Positions 12,401 through 27,400 of a DNA stretch of 64,000 nt are shown here, piece by piece. Within the stretch, counting starts at the first letter, position 1. Every line of letters starts with the position of its first letter. The notes below the pieces were generated by a model. The model had not been told where the DNA came from and did no database searches. It saw only the letters and a program-made list of their open reading frames with translations. Both the position numbers and the translations under genes were made by a program. The DNA is from Hymenolepis diminuta. Lineage: Eukaryota > Platyhelminthes > Cestoda > Cyclophyllidea > Hymenolepididae. The stretch is taken from contig CAADRB010000109.1 of assembly GCA_900708905.1 (NCBI GenBank), positions 147,246-211,245 of the forward strand, written 5' to 3'.

Positions 12401-15400
12401 CTGAAAATGTAAATAGTGATATTATTCATAAAAGAGCTGGAAAATATTTGTTTTGAAGCAAGTAAATACTCACCGTAAACATAAGAGCATACTGATTTGT
12501 AAGACGAGAGTCGTTCCACGGAGGTTTGCCACTGAGCATCTCCAGAAGGCAACATCCAACAGACCAAATGTCACAGGCTCGTCCATATGCCTCACCCCTC
12601 AGTACCTGGAATTCAAAAGTAAAATTATTTGCCTACTTAGCATTAATAAGTAGCCGTCATTTTATAAACATGCTGAAAAGCACCTCGGGTGCCATGAAGG
12701 CAAAAGTACCAATGACTTGACCCTGAAATTGACCTGCAACGCTTCCTTGGCTACCAAGTCGTGCAGATGCACCGAAATCAGATATCCTCACAACACTTCC
12801 AGTACAATCAACTAATAAATTTGCACCTGAAACGAAGTGAATTTAAAATAATGAGTGAAACATTTCGAGCATGTTTTCCGTGATAAGGTAGCCCTTACCT
12901 TTCAAATCACGATGAAGGATACCATGTTTATGAAGACAAGATATTCCTCGGATCACTTGCAGAATATATGCCAAAGAAACACTTTCAGTAAAAGCGCCAT
13001 ATTGGTTGAGCAAGCTTGTAATGCTTCCTCCTGGCATCCACTCAACAAAGATGTCCACATGTTTCTTCTCAGGGTTATAGGCGATGCCGAAAAGACGAAG
13101 AATGTTTGGATGATAGAGGCGTCGCATGATTTCGACTTCTTCCATGGCTGTCGCCAGCTGTTCTTCAGCCTCACTTCCTGATTCACCGACGAACCGAAGT
13201 CTCTTCACTGCCATCAGCGTTCCAGTACGGATATCACGCGCCTGATAGCACAAAGAGAAGGCCCCCTTTCCCAAAAAGGGTCCTAAAAGCCAATCTACTC
13301 CTTCCTTATACCTATACTCGGTCTTCAGAGGGTCTTTAGCATCCAATGACTGTGCGAGATTAGGGATAGTTACAAGTGGAACTGGGGACCATGCTGCTCT
13401 GCGAAGAGCTGTTTTCAGAGCCGATAATTCCGCAGGTGTGGGGACAGATGGGAGAACGGATGTGGATGAGAGCTCCTTCCTCTCCTGACTATGCTGCTGT
13501 GAGAGTTGAGAGGTTCCAACCTCTTCCCAGTCCAGTTTTTCTAGAGTTTCCTCGTCCACCGCGTCCCCATCTTCCTCCTCTTCACTGGAGCTGTAGACTC
13601 CCGCAGTCTCTGAGAGGGCCACATGGTCATAGGCGGGTTCAAGGGCGATCCGAACACCATTGGGTGTGATAATGCGGGTGTTTTCTGGGGGGAGTTGAGG
13701 AGCATGAATAGGTTTGGTCGACTGAGAGAATCGGCGTGGAGGAGGGATGGGGGGAACTTCATGTTCAGGGGGCGGTGGCGGAGGGAGTTGTGTAGAGGAG
13801 GTGGTCTGGGTCACGAGAACAGATGGGGTCACAGCTATAGGTGGGGACTTGATTGTCACATTCGCAGAGAACGGATTTGCTGCAGTTACAGTTGGTGCGT
13901 TTGTAGTTAATAGAAGATCTGACAATTTAGCCCTTAATTTGGCAGCTAAACTGACGTCAAGAAGTTTGATCTCAGCATTAACAAAACTCTCAGCATCTGG
14001 AAGGGAGGAATTTCCTGTTGTTGAAGGTGATCGCGGCTCCTGAAGCAAGGCTCGTGCAACTGCGATGAACACTCTTCGAGCCTAAAACGAGACGACATAG
14101 TAAACATCGTGTGATTCATCGTGTCTCAGAACGGGATTATAAACGTTAAATGTATATACAGAATACAAGTAAGATAACGATCCCTCGTTAGTTGGAAAAA
14201 AAGTAAATTTGTCTAGACTTGCCTCAAGTGTCAACCATCTCAATGAAAATAGTCGATCCTCGTTTTGTACTAACAATTTTTCGCAGTAAGCAAATGGAAA
14301 TAACAATTTCTAAGATCCTTTTTTTCTGGACTATAAGAAAGCAACAAAATTCGATTTTTCATTTATAAATAAAGTGCTTACAAGTCGACTGGCCTTGATG
14401 TTGGCTTCCATGAGACAAGCAAAGGAGCTAACTTGAACTCCTTCAACATGTTGTTCCGCCGACATCCGAGTAGCCCTCGGAAGAGATCCAATTGGGTTAG
14501 CTGAATTGCTGGCGGCAGATGAGGGAGTCCTTCTAAACTGAGGAGCCATCGCACCTTCATTGACGAGATTGTGAGGGAAGACGGGCTGTTCGGGGGGGTA
14601 GACGTGTCGACGAGCGAATATGAGACTGGAACAGAGATGTCGATAGCTGATGCGTTTGTTATTCACCGGGCTCCCAGTGTCACCTTTGTTAACTGTGACA
14701 TCTCCTCCACTGCTCTTCAGTTTTGCTGCAGTCTCGCAGTGCATCTCAACAAGCTTCTCCAGGAGTTTCAATCGACCAACCAAATGCGTCTGATGAAATT
14801 TGGCGGAGCGCAGCAGAAAGTGCGCCAAATGGGGCAGCCCACTTATTGACATGCACTCCTCGGCTAAAATATATATAAAAAAAACACATTTGAATATTAG
14901 CTTCGTCTGGTTGAATCTTCCATGATGGGGGCAAGAAGGGAATTCCCTTTATTATATGATATCAGAGATATATAGCTACTTGGAATAGAATCTTTGAAAT
15001 TCATGAAGACACGTGGCACATATTTTCTCATAAAGAATTGCACGAATTACATGCAGAAATGAGGTCTCTGCGACAGCGACTCTTAAAAACACATTCCAAT
15101 GGTGAGTGGGCGACTGATAAGCTCCTCACCCTCAAATTACTCAATTATTCTATTTCGTAAGGGCCATAGAATAAGGAGCAGGAGCAGGGCATATCGGTAA
15201 CTATTTCTAATAGTAGGTCTCATTGTGCTAAGACGAAATTTGGCTGAAAACCTGATCGAACGTTTATTTTATCAGTATCATAAGGAGATTTCGCTTAGGG
15301 AGAAACATTTTCTTTAAAGACAATCTCAATGAAAGTTTGAAAAGTTGGACTCATTAATGTTAACAATCATTTAGAAATGTGGTGACTTTATTTTGAATCG

Positions 15401-18400
15401 AAGCTTTATTGGGGGAATAGTCGATGTACTAAGCGAATTAAAACCCCTTAAATATTCCTTATCTTCTCCTCTTTTGGATAAAAATGAATAATTAATAGCC
15501 GAAAAAATACCATATAAGGAATTTATTGTTAATCGTTCATAAATTAATATTTACATTAAAATATGCCAAAATTGTGGACTTCTGCCCTTTAGAATCCCGA
15601 ATAAACCGCTGAAGCTTTCTCAATCTGCTGTTGTTATTGAGTTCTGGCTTTTGTAAGCCACTTTGGGAGGCAGACAAAGTTAAAACAGCCTGTTCATTCG
15701 TCTGGAAATTTTGCTCAAAATGATTTCTTTTATTATTCAAATAAAAAATATATTAGTTTCATGCTAAGCATTCTTATGTCATCAAAAGTGACATTATAAA
15801 TAATTTGAATGAGGGAGTGAAATAGATTGAAGGAAAGGAAGAAGTTTCTTCCTATAGAAATACGCTTTTTGGGGCAATAAATACTACTTAAATCACCACT
15901 TTTTTTGTTATTAAATAACGAAATGGGACAAGTGAAAGTTTTAATGCGGAAGGTTACTAAAAATGGCACATTTTACGAGATTCTATGGAATTTAAAATTG
16001 CTCATCCATCTTAAAAGCATTGAGGAAAAATCTTCGGTTGTTAAATGCTACTAAACCATTTATAATGGAGTTATTAATCGCTCACTTTAAAAATGCTTTC
16101 CACCCTGAACCACATAAAGCGGCTTTTCTATTACAATAAAATTAAAATTAACTTCTACTCAATGAAGTAATTATTAAAATTGAATAATTATTTGTATATA
16201 AGATAGATTTTCCCCATTAAACAGATGAATTAGGACAAAATCTAGCATAAATTTCTCCTATCTCCTTACTCCACTCTTCCCACTCCGCCCCCCAAAGTGC
16301 CTATCTTTTCCATCCGCTCCATTTGAGAGTTAAAGAAAAAGTGAGGAGAGAAGGGGAAGCTAGGAAGAAGATGTTTGAAATCCCCTTGGGGTGTTTTCAG
16401 TTCTGAGAGGGTGAGGGAAGGCTGACTCATGCTCAATTGATGGAAAATGAAAAGAAGAGCGAAAAGCGAGAGTCCTTCGCCAATCGCGGCAGCTAACAAA
16501 AAATTATTTTCCTTTTGACTGTCCTGTTCATCTAATTCATGCTCTAGTAGCGTTGCCACGTAGCCTTCCCCTTCCCTCGTAGCATGCAACTCATGCAATT
16601 GGAGAGGCAGTTCCACTAATGGCTCATGTTTAGTAATAATTTGCTTTGCAGAAGAGAGAAATAATTAATCACCGGGGTAATCTCGATGATTCATTCTCGT
16701 CTTTCGGGAGTTTTTTACGATCATCTTCGTCTGTGTGCGTACCGATAAGGACAAAATAACCAAGTTTTTATATTTTTTAATTAAATGTTCATTAGCGAAG
16801 TAAAAATATAATTTAAAAATATCGGTACATAACGATCATAAAATTCAAGATTGTGTCCATTTTCTATCTTTAGAGAGAAATAGAAGTGCTCAGGATTGGT
16901 TTGTTTGCAGAGAGGGATGAATTATTCGCCTTTTCGATAATCTAATTATGTATCACAATGAAATTCATTTTTAAATTTTATTAGTAATTTATCATTATCG
17001 CTTTAAGGCATTTATAATATCCATGACTTTATTTTATCGCCATAAGCATGCATTGCTTTAAAGGTAAGAAAGTGCTCATCTCATTAAAGATGTGTCGAAA
17101 AAAATGCTCCGGTTTCTTTCAATGAAGTTAAATACATCTTGCAAACAGTCTATAAATGAACAGTAAAGGCGAAGAAGACTGAACGGTTACAGATTCATAA
17201 AAGCGAAAATAGAAGCAGCTCGAAAGAATGGGATGCACACAGTTCAAATTCTAGTATTTCAGAACCGTGAAAAAAAATTTAAAAATGCCCTATTCGTTTG
17301 GCAAAGGCTATTTTGTTTATTAACCTCAAACGGGGAGAGAGAAGAAACATACAGTAATTAGAAAGGAAGCACAACTCCTTGCCTTATAATGAAAGAACTC
17401 CAAGTGAAAGGTTTTCAATTAGAAGTTTAAGCAAGTAGCAGAGAGCGAGTCTATCATTTTCGTCCCCTTTGGTTTTGGATATGCGTCAACTGCAGACACT
17501 CCTTTTCAGTAAATCGTTAAAACGATCCTTTGTATAAGAAACTGCATTAGTAAAATAGTGTGACGATTGCGTTTTCTAAAAATTTACTACTGAGTTCGAC
17601 TTCAGGTCTCGGTTAAACCAAATCTACATGCCATTTTGTCGCAACGAAGGCAAACTGGGAGCGAGAACATCTTGGTTGGTCCCTGCTGAGGATCATTAGG
17701 CCGTCATTTAGAATTCGAGACAGCTGATAAAACGAAGCAGGTAAAATTTGTATAAAAGAATGTATTTGAAATTAAATTTCTTCTCCAGTAGCCAGACAGT
17801 AAATTAAACCCAGAACACAATATAATCTAATCTTAGATAACAAAGACACATCTGAGATTATCAGACGGAAAGGAAAATCACGTAATTTCTTAACATCTGT
17901 GATTATAAATCTACTAACTGTGCTTGGTATTCAAAAATGTAACACAAAAAGTACGATTTGCAAAAGGGTTATTGGCTAACATGATGCATTCAAGCTGACC
18001 AGTTGTCGCTTGTTGCACTATTCTGTCTTGGCGTGCTATCTGAGGCACTCACCAAAACTCTTTAATGTTAAGCCAATGCTGATTTCGCTCAAAACAAGTC
18101 GGATGGTGCTTTAGTCAGCGTAAATACTTTAACAGCAATTAATCAAAAGTACATCTGTAATCCTGAAAGGAAACGAACACCAATGATTGTTTTGTCAAAA
18201 CAATCTGTAATGTTTTTCATGTTTGTTTAAATGCACTCTATATCTAAGAGGAACATCAAATAAGGCGAGTGGCATACCTGGTAACAATCACGAACATTCT
18301 GAGTTTCCTACTGACTAATGAGGAGGAGAAGGATAAGCGGTGAAAGCAGACATCAAAGGGGACCGAATTGCACTCTTGGTTAATTGTATTAACAGACTCG

Positions 18401-21400
18401 AGATGACAGCCCAATTAAACAAAATGAGCGTGAGTTATCTGTCAACTTCTAATACACGGTTACTTTCATTTACCTTTGCACTTTAGGCATAAGTGAGAAA
18501 CTCCGCATACGTTGAGAAATGCATTTCTTCATCTTCTTCTCCTGGATTAAGTCCGAAAAAATGATCGATGACGTTGAATATATCAGCTTGAAACAGAAGT
18601 TCTGCCCATTTTTTAATTTGTATTAAGGTGAAATTTTGTCAGAGATACATTTATTCAGTGATCAAAATAGTCGCCATTTTTATTAATTACATCTTCCCAT
18701 CTTGCCATAAGCTTCCTCATTCCTTCTTCATTGAATTTAGCCAGTTTGGAATCAAAAAAAGAAACTGGCTTCTTCATTTCCACCTCTTCTCCTGAGGTAA
18801 GCCTTTGAAGTCCCATTCAATGATCCTCTAACCATTGATACGACTAACTGCGTATGGGTTTATAAATACTGAGTGGTTTCATCAGCGTAATCTTCATTAC
18901 CAATTATATTACTTAGATCCTTGCTACTACGAAATGAATAAAATGTCTGATCGACACAGACAGCGCACATTTAGAACCGTGAGTTCATTTTTTTACTAAT
19001 TTAGTGATTTATATAAACAATGTGACAAATAAAGAGACAAGTACTTGACACAAACACTACGATTCGCAATTTCCCCTTTCCCGAAAAATTTGTTTTCGCT
19101 GCGCATTTAGGTGGAATTTTAACTTTTTAAAATAAATCAAATTGTAAATGATTGGCGTTAAGGTCTTTATAAAACCATTAATTTATTGAAATTACACAAT
19201 TCGGCATCAAATAAATTAAATGAAGTAAACAAGGCGGACCATGGACTTCGAAAGGAATGTTTCCATGCTCGAAGAAATACTTGCCAATTAAAAATCATTC
19301 GCATGGACGAAATTTGGAAAGAATCTTGAGTGGAGAAGGTCATCTTCTCAGGAAATTGCACGCTCTCTTCACATCTCGCATTCAAAAAACAAGGCTTTCC
19401 CCCTTAACACAATCCCAGTAACCAAATTTTTCCTCACAAATCCACTTTTAGATAAAAGATAATTTATTCAACCCACAGTTAATGTAAACCTAGACGCAGT
19501 AACATTTTAATTCTAGAAACACCAATTCGGCCTTGAGTTATTACTTAAAATAAGTAAAAATTTCTAACTAAGTCAAACTGTTACTAATTTGCAAAGTTTA
19601 ACTGTTTTCCCTTTGACTCAAATGAACCTTTCAGTTACTGTTATGTATAACAGATTAGTGTATTATCTGGAGAGGAAGCAACTTTTGTAACCACTTTCGT
19701 ACTTTACATCAAATTGGTAAGAAATTTGTTAATGGAAATGAGCAAAAAACGTGTTTTCGAGGAGGAAGACACATCACGGACGTATTTGCTAAAAGCAGCT
19801 CCCCAAAAAGGCGAGTCAGGCGGTGAGCGGACAGACTACGCTGCTCAAATTCATCAACCTTTGAACTAAACATTTTGAACGAAAACTACCTTTTCAGAGG
19901 ATACAAATGTGCCTAAGATCAGGCATATTTTCGGAATGGAAAAGAGTTTTCTCCAATTATAATGCACCTATTTTTTTCTAAAATTTCACCTAAACTTCAA
20001 TAACTGCATCTTCTCAAATCAAAAAACACATTTGTATTTTGTGGAATTGATAATAGGATGGTTGAACTACTTGCATATAACTAACAACATTCATTGCCAT
20101 TTGGGCGTTCTTCACTCTCAATGGGAACGATCATTTTTGACAACTGTGAATGTCGAATCATGCTTGACCTGCGCATTGGAGGTGAATTGATAAACACATT
20201 TTTGCGCGCTTCATTTGGATGTCCAACAATGTGACTGCGGGGTCAGAGCGTCGTCACGCTCCAAATTACGGACAAATGATGTTATTTTAAAATCACTCGA
20301 CTAAAACAAAATATTTCGCGTAAAAAGCTAATTACCCAACCAAATTATGACCGGTTTTTATGAAGAGAATTGAATGGGCATAAACTGAAGCCCTCACTTA
20401 ATCGCAAAAGCTGTATAACGATTTACCAGACGTACTTCGCACTTCCTGATACCTTTGGTCAGCCAAAACCTCCATTTCGATTCACCTTATCAGAAGTAAT
20501 ATTTCTACCAACTAACTAATTTGCCTCTCCTGGGAAATTCCACGGCATGCAGCCATTAATTTTAGCGAAAGTACCGATTACTCTTCTAAGTTTGTGCGCA
20601 CATTTTATTTTCCATTTAATAAAAATGTTTATAGTTTCTTTTTTATTAATGTCAAATGATAATTCTTCAATGTTGGCAGATATTCCATGTGAGAAGCTTG
20701 ATATTTGAACATTTATAAGTCCCAAAGTGTTAAAACAAAGAGCGAGGGAATTGTGACCTCCTCTTGAAATGATGAAGGGTTTGTCTGGTGGTGAAGAGCC
20801 GTCCAGCAAAGCCACTTTAAAAACAAGGAAAACACACTATTTCATTGTTTAATTTTCTACATGTCAAGGTCAAAGGCCAAATAGTTCCGCTATTACTTCG
20901 AATTTCCAGTGAAATTAAAATAAACTTTATCGATACCTCACGTCATTTTTTTCAACTATATTTTTAAATGTTTGCATATTTAATAAAAGGATTATGATTT
21001 AATATATTCCATATACAAGCTCAATCATTATAGAAAAGTTTGAAATTTATATCAAAGGCAATGAAAATATATGGGAAATCGATACAAAATGCACGTAATT
21101 AACATCGGCTCCGCAAGGAGTCTCATCAAGTCTGGCTACAAGTCTGGCTCCTCTTCTGCTATTATACAAGTTGTCTCCGAACCTACCCACACTCTTAAAT
21201 ACCCAAATAACCTTTTCCTCTTCTCTAATTGAAGGGAACATTGAATAATGCCATCTATTTACCATCACAACCCTCACTGACTTCCTCCTTTAATGTGATT
21301 ATTATTTTAAACAATAATTAATCTCAGTGGAAGCTCTTAAATTTATTTTTGCACGATTGCTGCTTTATTGAAAAATGTAGTCATTTAATTGGCCTTAATA

Positions 21401-24400
21401 AAATTGAAGAGATTCATTCATTCACAAGTTCTCTTGCCATTCAGTCATCGAAAAATTAAATTTTCTGCGTATTCAATGTAGATTTTATGAGAAGCCCAAA
21501 TCGGAAGTTTACATAATTAAAAGTCTCGAATGGAATTTAGTAATAAATGCAAAGTACATTGACATTTTACATTAAATAGCCTAGACCCATTGAAATTCAA
21601 ATACTAAATGGGCCTCAACCAATGTCCATCACATTCTAAATAGTTACTGAAAAGCTCCATCCAAAACGGAGAGATTGATCGAGAGCCAATACTTCAAATT
21701 TCTGAAAATTGCTCTTTCATAAAATCAGATATTCAATTGAGGGAACTTAACTTAGACCAAATTGAGATTGTTACTTACCATTGCTGGTGTCTCTCCCGAT
21801 GGACATTTCACCCTCCTGACCCTTAGCAAGTTCCACGAGGGTGGCCAGAGCCAAGTTGGCTCGTCGGTGTAAATCGGGTGGTGGTGAAGAGGAAGCAGAC
21901 AGCGCCGCCGCAGACGCGGCATCGATCGAAGCGCCTACCACAACCGCGGTTGTCAATGTCGACGTCGTCGCCGTGACAGCTGGCAGGTTCAGGTTGGTCA
22001 CATTATTAATCGGCACGTAACCCGGGGTTAAGTAGCCTCCAACGAAAATGAGTAGACGTCGTAGAACAGGTGCGATAGTTCTCTGCAACGCTGTCATCGT
22101 TTCTATGTCCAGACATATCAGATAACCCAGAATCTCCCGGAACGCACACTATTTAAACAAACAAACATCGAAACACTTAATTCCATTTACAATGAAAATT
22201 TTAAGCACAAATCCGCCACAAGCCGCGTTTCATCCTCCAATCAGTCAGTAAATTTAGGCTTTAAACTAAATACCACCCGATTTGTCTGAATACAGAAAAA
22301 ATTGGGGTGGTTGAATCAAAGCGTTGCCGTCAACTATGAAACATTTCTGGCGGTACGGGGAGTGGAACAGAATTTGTCATCACGGCTCTCCCTCCCGTTT
22401 TTTTCTGCTCCACTTCCCTCTCCCGCCCTTGTAAAAAAGTTCTTTATCCAGACGTCTGGGGGAAAAAAGGGCCACTCTCCCAACATTTTATTTCCATTGT
22501 CTGTGTTATTCAAATGTAAATTTTCATTCAAGCTAAGAAAATTAAAATTGACAATTAAAAACTTTATAAACCATGTCTGAGAAATTGAAGTAGCCGTCTT
22601 CAAAACTCACTACAATAAGTAATTTTACGGTGATACCCAAAAGTGACTTTTTCCCTAAATTTGAAACAGAAGGAGTTTACATGTTATTTGTCCAATATCA
22701 GGAATGCATTCGTCTCCATGATAAGATGACAAAAATACCACTGATGGGAGGATTAGAGCTCAAGAAAAGGACAGCCAAAAATTCTCTTCCTAATGCCTTG
22801 ATTTAAAGCCTTTTTCAAAACAGACTCACCCGATTATATTCGGACTCACATGACCAATTTAATTTCTCCCCTCACTAATTACAAAGAGTTCGTTAAAAAG
22901 GAGGTAAAACTTGAATGAGAGGAATGTTGTTGGAATGCAGTCATATCTTCCCCGCTTCTGATTAAAAGCGCATATATTTCCTTGAGAAAGATCAGTTCTT
23001 AGACCTTCTTCCTCTGAAAGATTTATGAGGTAATCAAGAGATGACAACTGGTCTATCATCAAAGAGTTCGGCCGAATGAACATCAGCTGTTGATGTAAGA
23101 GTATTGCGTGCGAAGATAGCGGAAGAGTATCACACAGACAAGATCTATTTAGTCGGTACGATCATTTATGGGTGTCATACCCTGACACTAATTGGCACTG
23201 GAGATTGTAGAGGTCACTAATGGTGGACAGATCTCAAAATATTACTTCTTAGGAAAATCAGTTTCGCCTCAGCTGGAGAATTAAAGGCGAACCCTTCATA
23301 GATCAAATTGTTTCAGTATGACGATTTCTATTAGAATGAACAAAAGGACATCCATCAGAGATCTCTTTATAACTCAATTAATGCGTTAACCCTAACTTGA
23401 TAGAAATACTCTACTGTGTTTTCCTACTCACATCGCATTTGTTGCTTTTGGATCATTGTGAAGTACATTTAAGTGATGTAAGTGAGACTAATTATTGAAA
23501 AACTTAACAATGCACTAGAAGAGGACACGCGCTTTGTTTCCAGTCTGGCTTGGGCATATGAATCGGACTTCGCTGTGTACTTCGACTCTAAACTCTGCTT
23601 TCTCTCTCTCTATCCCCCTCTTTCTCTCTCTCGCAGTGATTACACTCTTGGATAGCTGTTGTGATTGGCGTTTGTGTATGATGAGGAGGGGTGGAAGGGA
23701 GGAGTGAATCCGCAATAGTCGGTCGACTGTACACCAATTTCGCGTGTGCGTGCGTTCGGAGCAGAAGCACCATGCTAAATTCTCCACTGATAAAATCTAA
23801 CGTGAATTTACTGCATTCCATGGGAGACTTAAGGGATGAATTAATAGCTAAGAGCATCATGCTCATCTCATTAACATACAAAAATTGGGGAAAAATTTCT
23901 TTAAATAGAATTACTGATTTGACTAATAATTATTAATAATCTAACAAACTCTATTCCAATAAGAAGCGGGTGTATATTCCAGTTAAGAGAGAGACAGCCC
24001 GCAACTCGAGTGGAAGAGAAATTCACAACTTTCAACAAAAAAATCTTCAAATATGAAATTTTACCTAAACAGCACTTCTCGGGCAATAAAGAGAGATTAA
24101 ATATAATACCTATGTTTATTTCAACTTAATAAATTAATCTACTTTAATTAAACTAAATTGAATTAAAACGGATGAACTCGCGGATATTTTGCAGCGTGTA
24201 CTGTGGAGGGTAAAGTGACAGGTGTGTGACAAGGTGAGGTAACTTGAGGATTAATAATAAAATCCGCTTGAGACAAGTGGATTGTTAGTTAATCACGCAG
24301 AAAAGATTGAGGGGAGAAGGAGAGAAAAAAAGAAATGGCGTTGCTGGCGGTGACTGTCTTATCGCGAAGCAACGATCTAATGCTGCATCATTCATTTCTC

Positions 24401-27400
24401 CGCCGGCGAGAAACTCACACTCATACCAGATCGGAAACCCTTTTGCATTCACCACGGAGGAATGATTAATTTAAACCACTGGTTGAGCGCTTCTCCCTGC
24501 GATTTGAATTTAGAAATGAGCGAAATACAGTTGGGTATTTGATATCAAAGGATTAATAGATTGAAAAGTTACATGGTACACTGATAGGTTATCGCCAAAT
24601 TTCTCAGAGCCATCGTTTCGTCGCTTTAAAATTGTGAGTAAAAAACTTAAATACCATCCCGCAAAAGTATTACATAAAATAAGTAAACTCAGATGGTGGA
24701 AGTACAAAGATGAGCCTTTGCAATTGAATTTTCATCAATGTTGCACATGAAATTTTGTGGATTTCAAAAGGCGTGACGTCCTCGCAGTCTTTCTTAACTA
24801 TTTTAAATCTACAGTCAGAAATAGCATGCTCGTTGAGATGTTTTTTCGTCGAACTGATTAATCTAATTATTGTTGTAATCTCAGTTATGTAGGAACTAAA
24901 TTCTCGTCTAAAAAAGTTCATCTACCTCGAAAAGACATTAAGGATGGTTTGGCGATTTCATTTATCTCATTTCACTTTTACTTTCCCCTCGCAGGGATGA
25001 CTTGTGATACACGACCGCAAGAAGCTCTTCTTGAGGCACTCCTACTTCTAGGGTAGCCTCGAACTCGAATGGATCATAAGAAAGTTTACATTAAGCTGCG
25101 AATAATTAAAGGGCAGGATGTATAACTATGCCATTTCCTTTCATAATTGCGCTCTTTTTCAAAGAAGCCATTTTAAACTGACAGACCGCAGTAGATTTCG
25201 CACGATAGACGGTATTAAAATGAATTAAAACCAATCGGAGGGGAACCCTTCTTCATAAACCAAGACAATCATCGCATCTCAACATGTAGAGAGGAGAAAA
25301 GTAAAATGAAGTTTTATTTGCAGTAAATTGAGTAAACAATAGAAATGACAATTTGTAGTATGAACTTGATACTGCTTCTTTTGTTTCGATATTGTGTTGC
25401 AACAAAATGGCTTTCTTAATAAGAGAAAACGATAAAAAATCTCTTTACTGAACGCTTTAAGGAAATAATGAATTTGAAAAATGAATACTTTCTTTCCCAG
25501 GTACCTGATTTTTCAACATTTACTCCCAGTTGAAGTGTTGCTCAGAGATAAATGAAAGAAAGGAATCAAATTTGCGCTTTTTTTTAGTTGGACAAGAGGA
25601 GTTAAAATTATTTTACCAAAATCGAAATGTAGCAGACAGACAATAAATTATTTCTCCTTCTCATCTCAACATATCGAAGTTGCCTCAAGCAATCGCAGAA
25701 CAGAATCCAGGTTCTGCAAAAAATATTTTGCGTCCGAATCACATGACTCAGATGGTGGCTTATTTAATTGGAAAGGAGGGTTCCGATCTTTTTTCGCATG
25801 ATTGAGAAGCATGAACGGAGCTGCATTTCACGCACCTCTCAATTAACGCCAAGTCTGTCACTAATTTATGGATTTGACGGGTAGGAGCCTTAGCATAACA
25901 ACGTCAAAAGAGAATTAAAAAATGAAACGACCCGGTCACTATTCTAATCGATCAGAACTTTTAAGTCTGATGATGAACTTGATTTAGGATTCATCATTTA
26001 AACCTTAACATATATAAAGCATAACGACTTTACAAATTTATCATAATTTTATGAAGTTAAATTCTGAAAGGAGACAGAAGGACTACTCCCTAATTGCTTC
26101 TCGAAATTAATTTCGAACAAGGTGTTAATTTAAATGGTTAGAGGAGGAAGTTATTATTTGTTTGAATGCTTGAGTAAACCGAGTTTAATCAGTGGACTCC
26201 ACCCTTCACCGACCAGCTGCTCAACCGCTACACCATATTGATTATCGATTTTCACCCCCCAGAGTCTTGTGATGACTCAGCCAATTTGCTTGGTTCCCAC
26301 GCTCTCCCTCTCTCTCTACCAGTCTCCCCGTTCTACAAATAACTTGATCAGCCCCACCTACTAACACTCAGATTTGGGAAGAGTGGTTGTCTTTAGTCAG
26401 CCTGGCTCCTACACACCGGTGACCTGCCACTTAGATGCAAACAGATAAAAATGAAGCCACACCTTCTCATTCAAAACAAATTACGAAATAGACAAGAACG
26501 TGGAATTCAAGCTTTCTATAGTAATTCGCACATTTGTTGCATCGTGAACACTTCTGCAAAGGACTGCTTAGAATAAGAACTTTAGATTCTCACCCGTCCC
26601 TGCTAAGAAGAATATTAAATTATCCTTTTTTACACGGGAACAATGTATCTCTTCAATGTGTTCACTTCAAACAAGCCTTTTCCATTGTATCTATTCAGTC
26701 AGTTTTATGGTATTAATGGCTCTTAACTTTCGAGAAATTGTTTCTTAAAGAGCCATTTGGTTTGGTCTGACTAAAATCCCCACCAATTTCCCCCATGGTT
26801 GGTAGTGCCAGTTGACTAATAAACTGCCCGACCGCTTTATCCACCTCACCCCACCATACCCCACCCACCCCACCCCACCCCACTCCCACTATCACATACA
26901 AGCAATCTACTTTGTTTTGGACACAGAAGGGCACAGGTTGTGATTGAATTCATCCATCCGGGTGAAGAGTGGTGCAGTCATTTTTTGCGTTGTTTCTACA
27001 GTAGATATGAAGAGCTTTTGATTAACATTACTTATTTAACGCGAACAGGCAGGCGGGCGCGAATAAGCTAACCAGGCAGTACGTGATGCGTATGACTAAG
27101 AACACCCTTCCTCCCCTCCCCCCTCTCCCAACATTTGGCCTCCAGTGTGTAGAATCCTACCGAGATAATTGCAAGACGGCGACAAAGCTCGCACGCGGAA
27201 GTAGAAACGAAAAACGCAGAGAGAGCGCTCGCTGCAGAGAAGAGTCCCTTGGGATGACAGTAGGGGTAAGGTTGGAATGACGGTGGTGGTGGTGGTGGTG
27301 ATGGTGGTGGTGATGGTGGTTAGACGGACAGACTCACGAAAGATAGCGAGATGATTTCCGCACGAGTGCACACAAACGCACACACAAATCCAATTAAGCG

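Larger units (their letters stand above)
14864..21778 (-). other. MEKK1 intron 7 (6.9 kb)
   Basis: GT-AG intron. It holds a mariner fragment at 18,655-18,845 and an unassigned 116-codon open frame at 16,266-16,616 (both listed separately). Otherwise it is AT-rich and featureless. Confidence 0.8.

Noticed and set aside
12855..14043. Several plus-strand frames over MEKK1 exon 9 and its donor
   Set aside because: Antisense shadows of a GC-rich kinase exon whose minus-strand frame has all catalytic motifs.
14571..14849. Plus-strand 92-codon frame
   Set aside because: Antisense shadow of MEKK1 exon 8.
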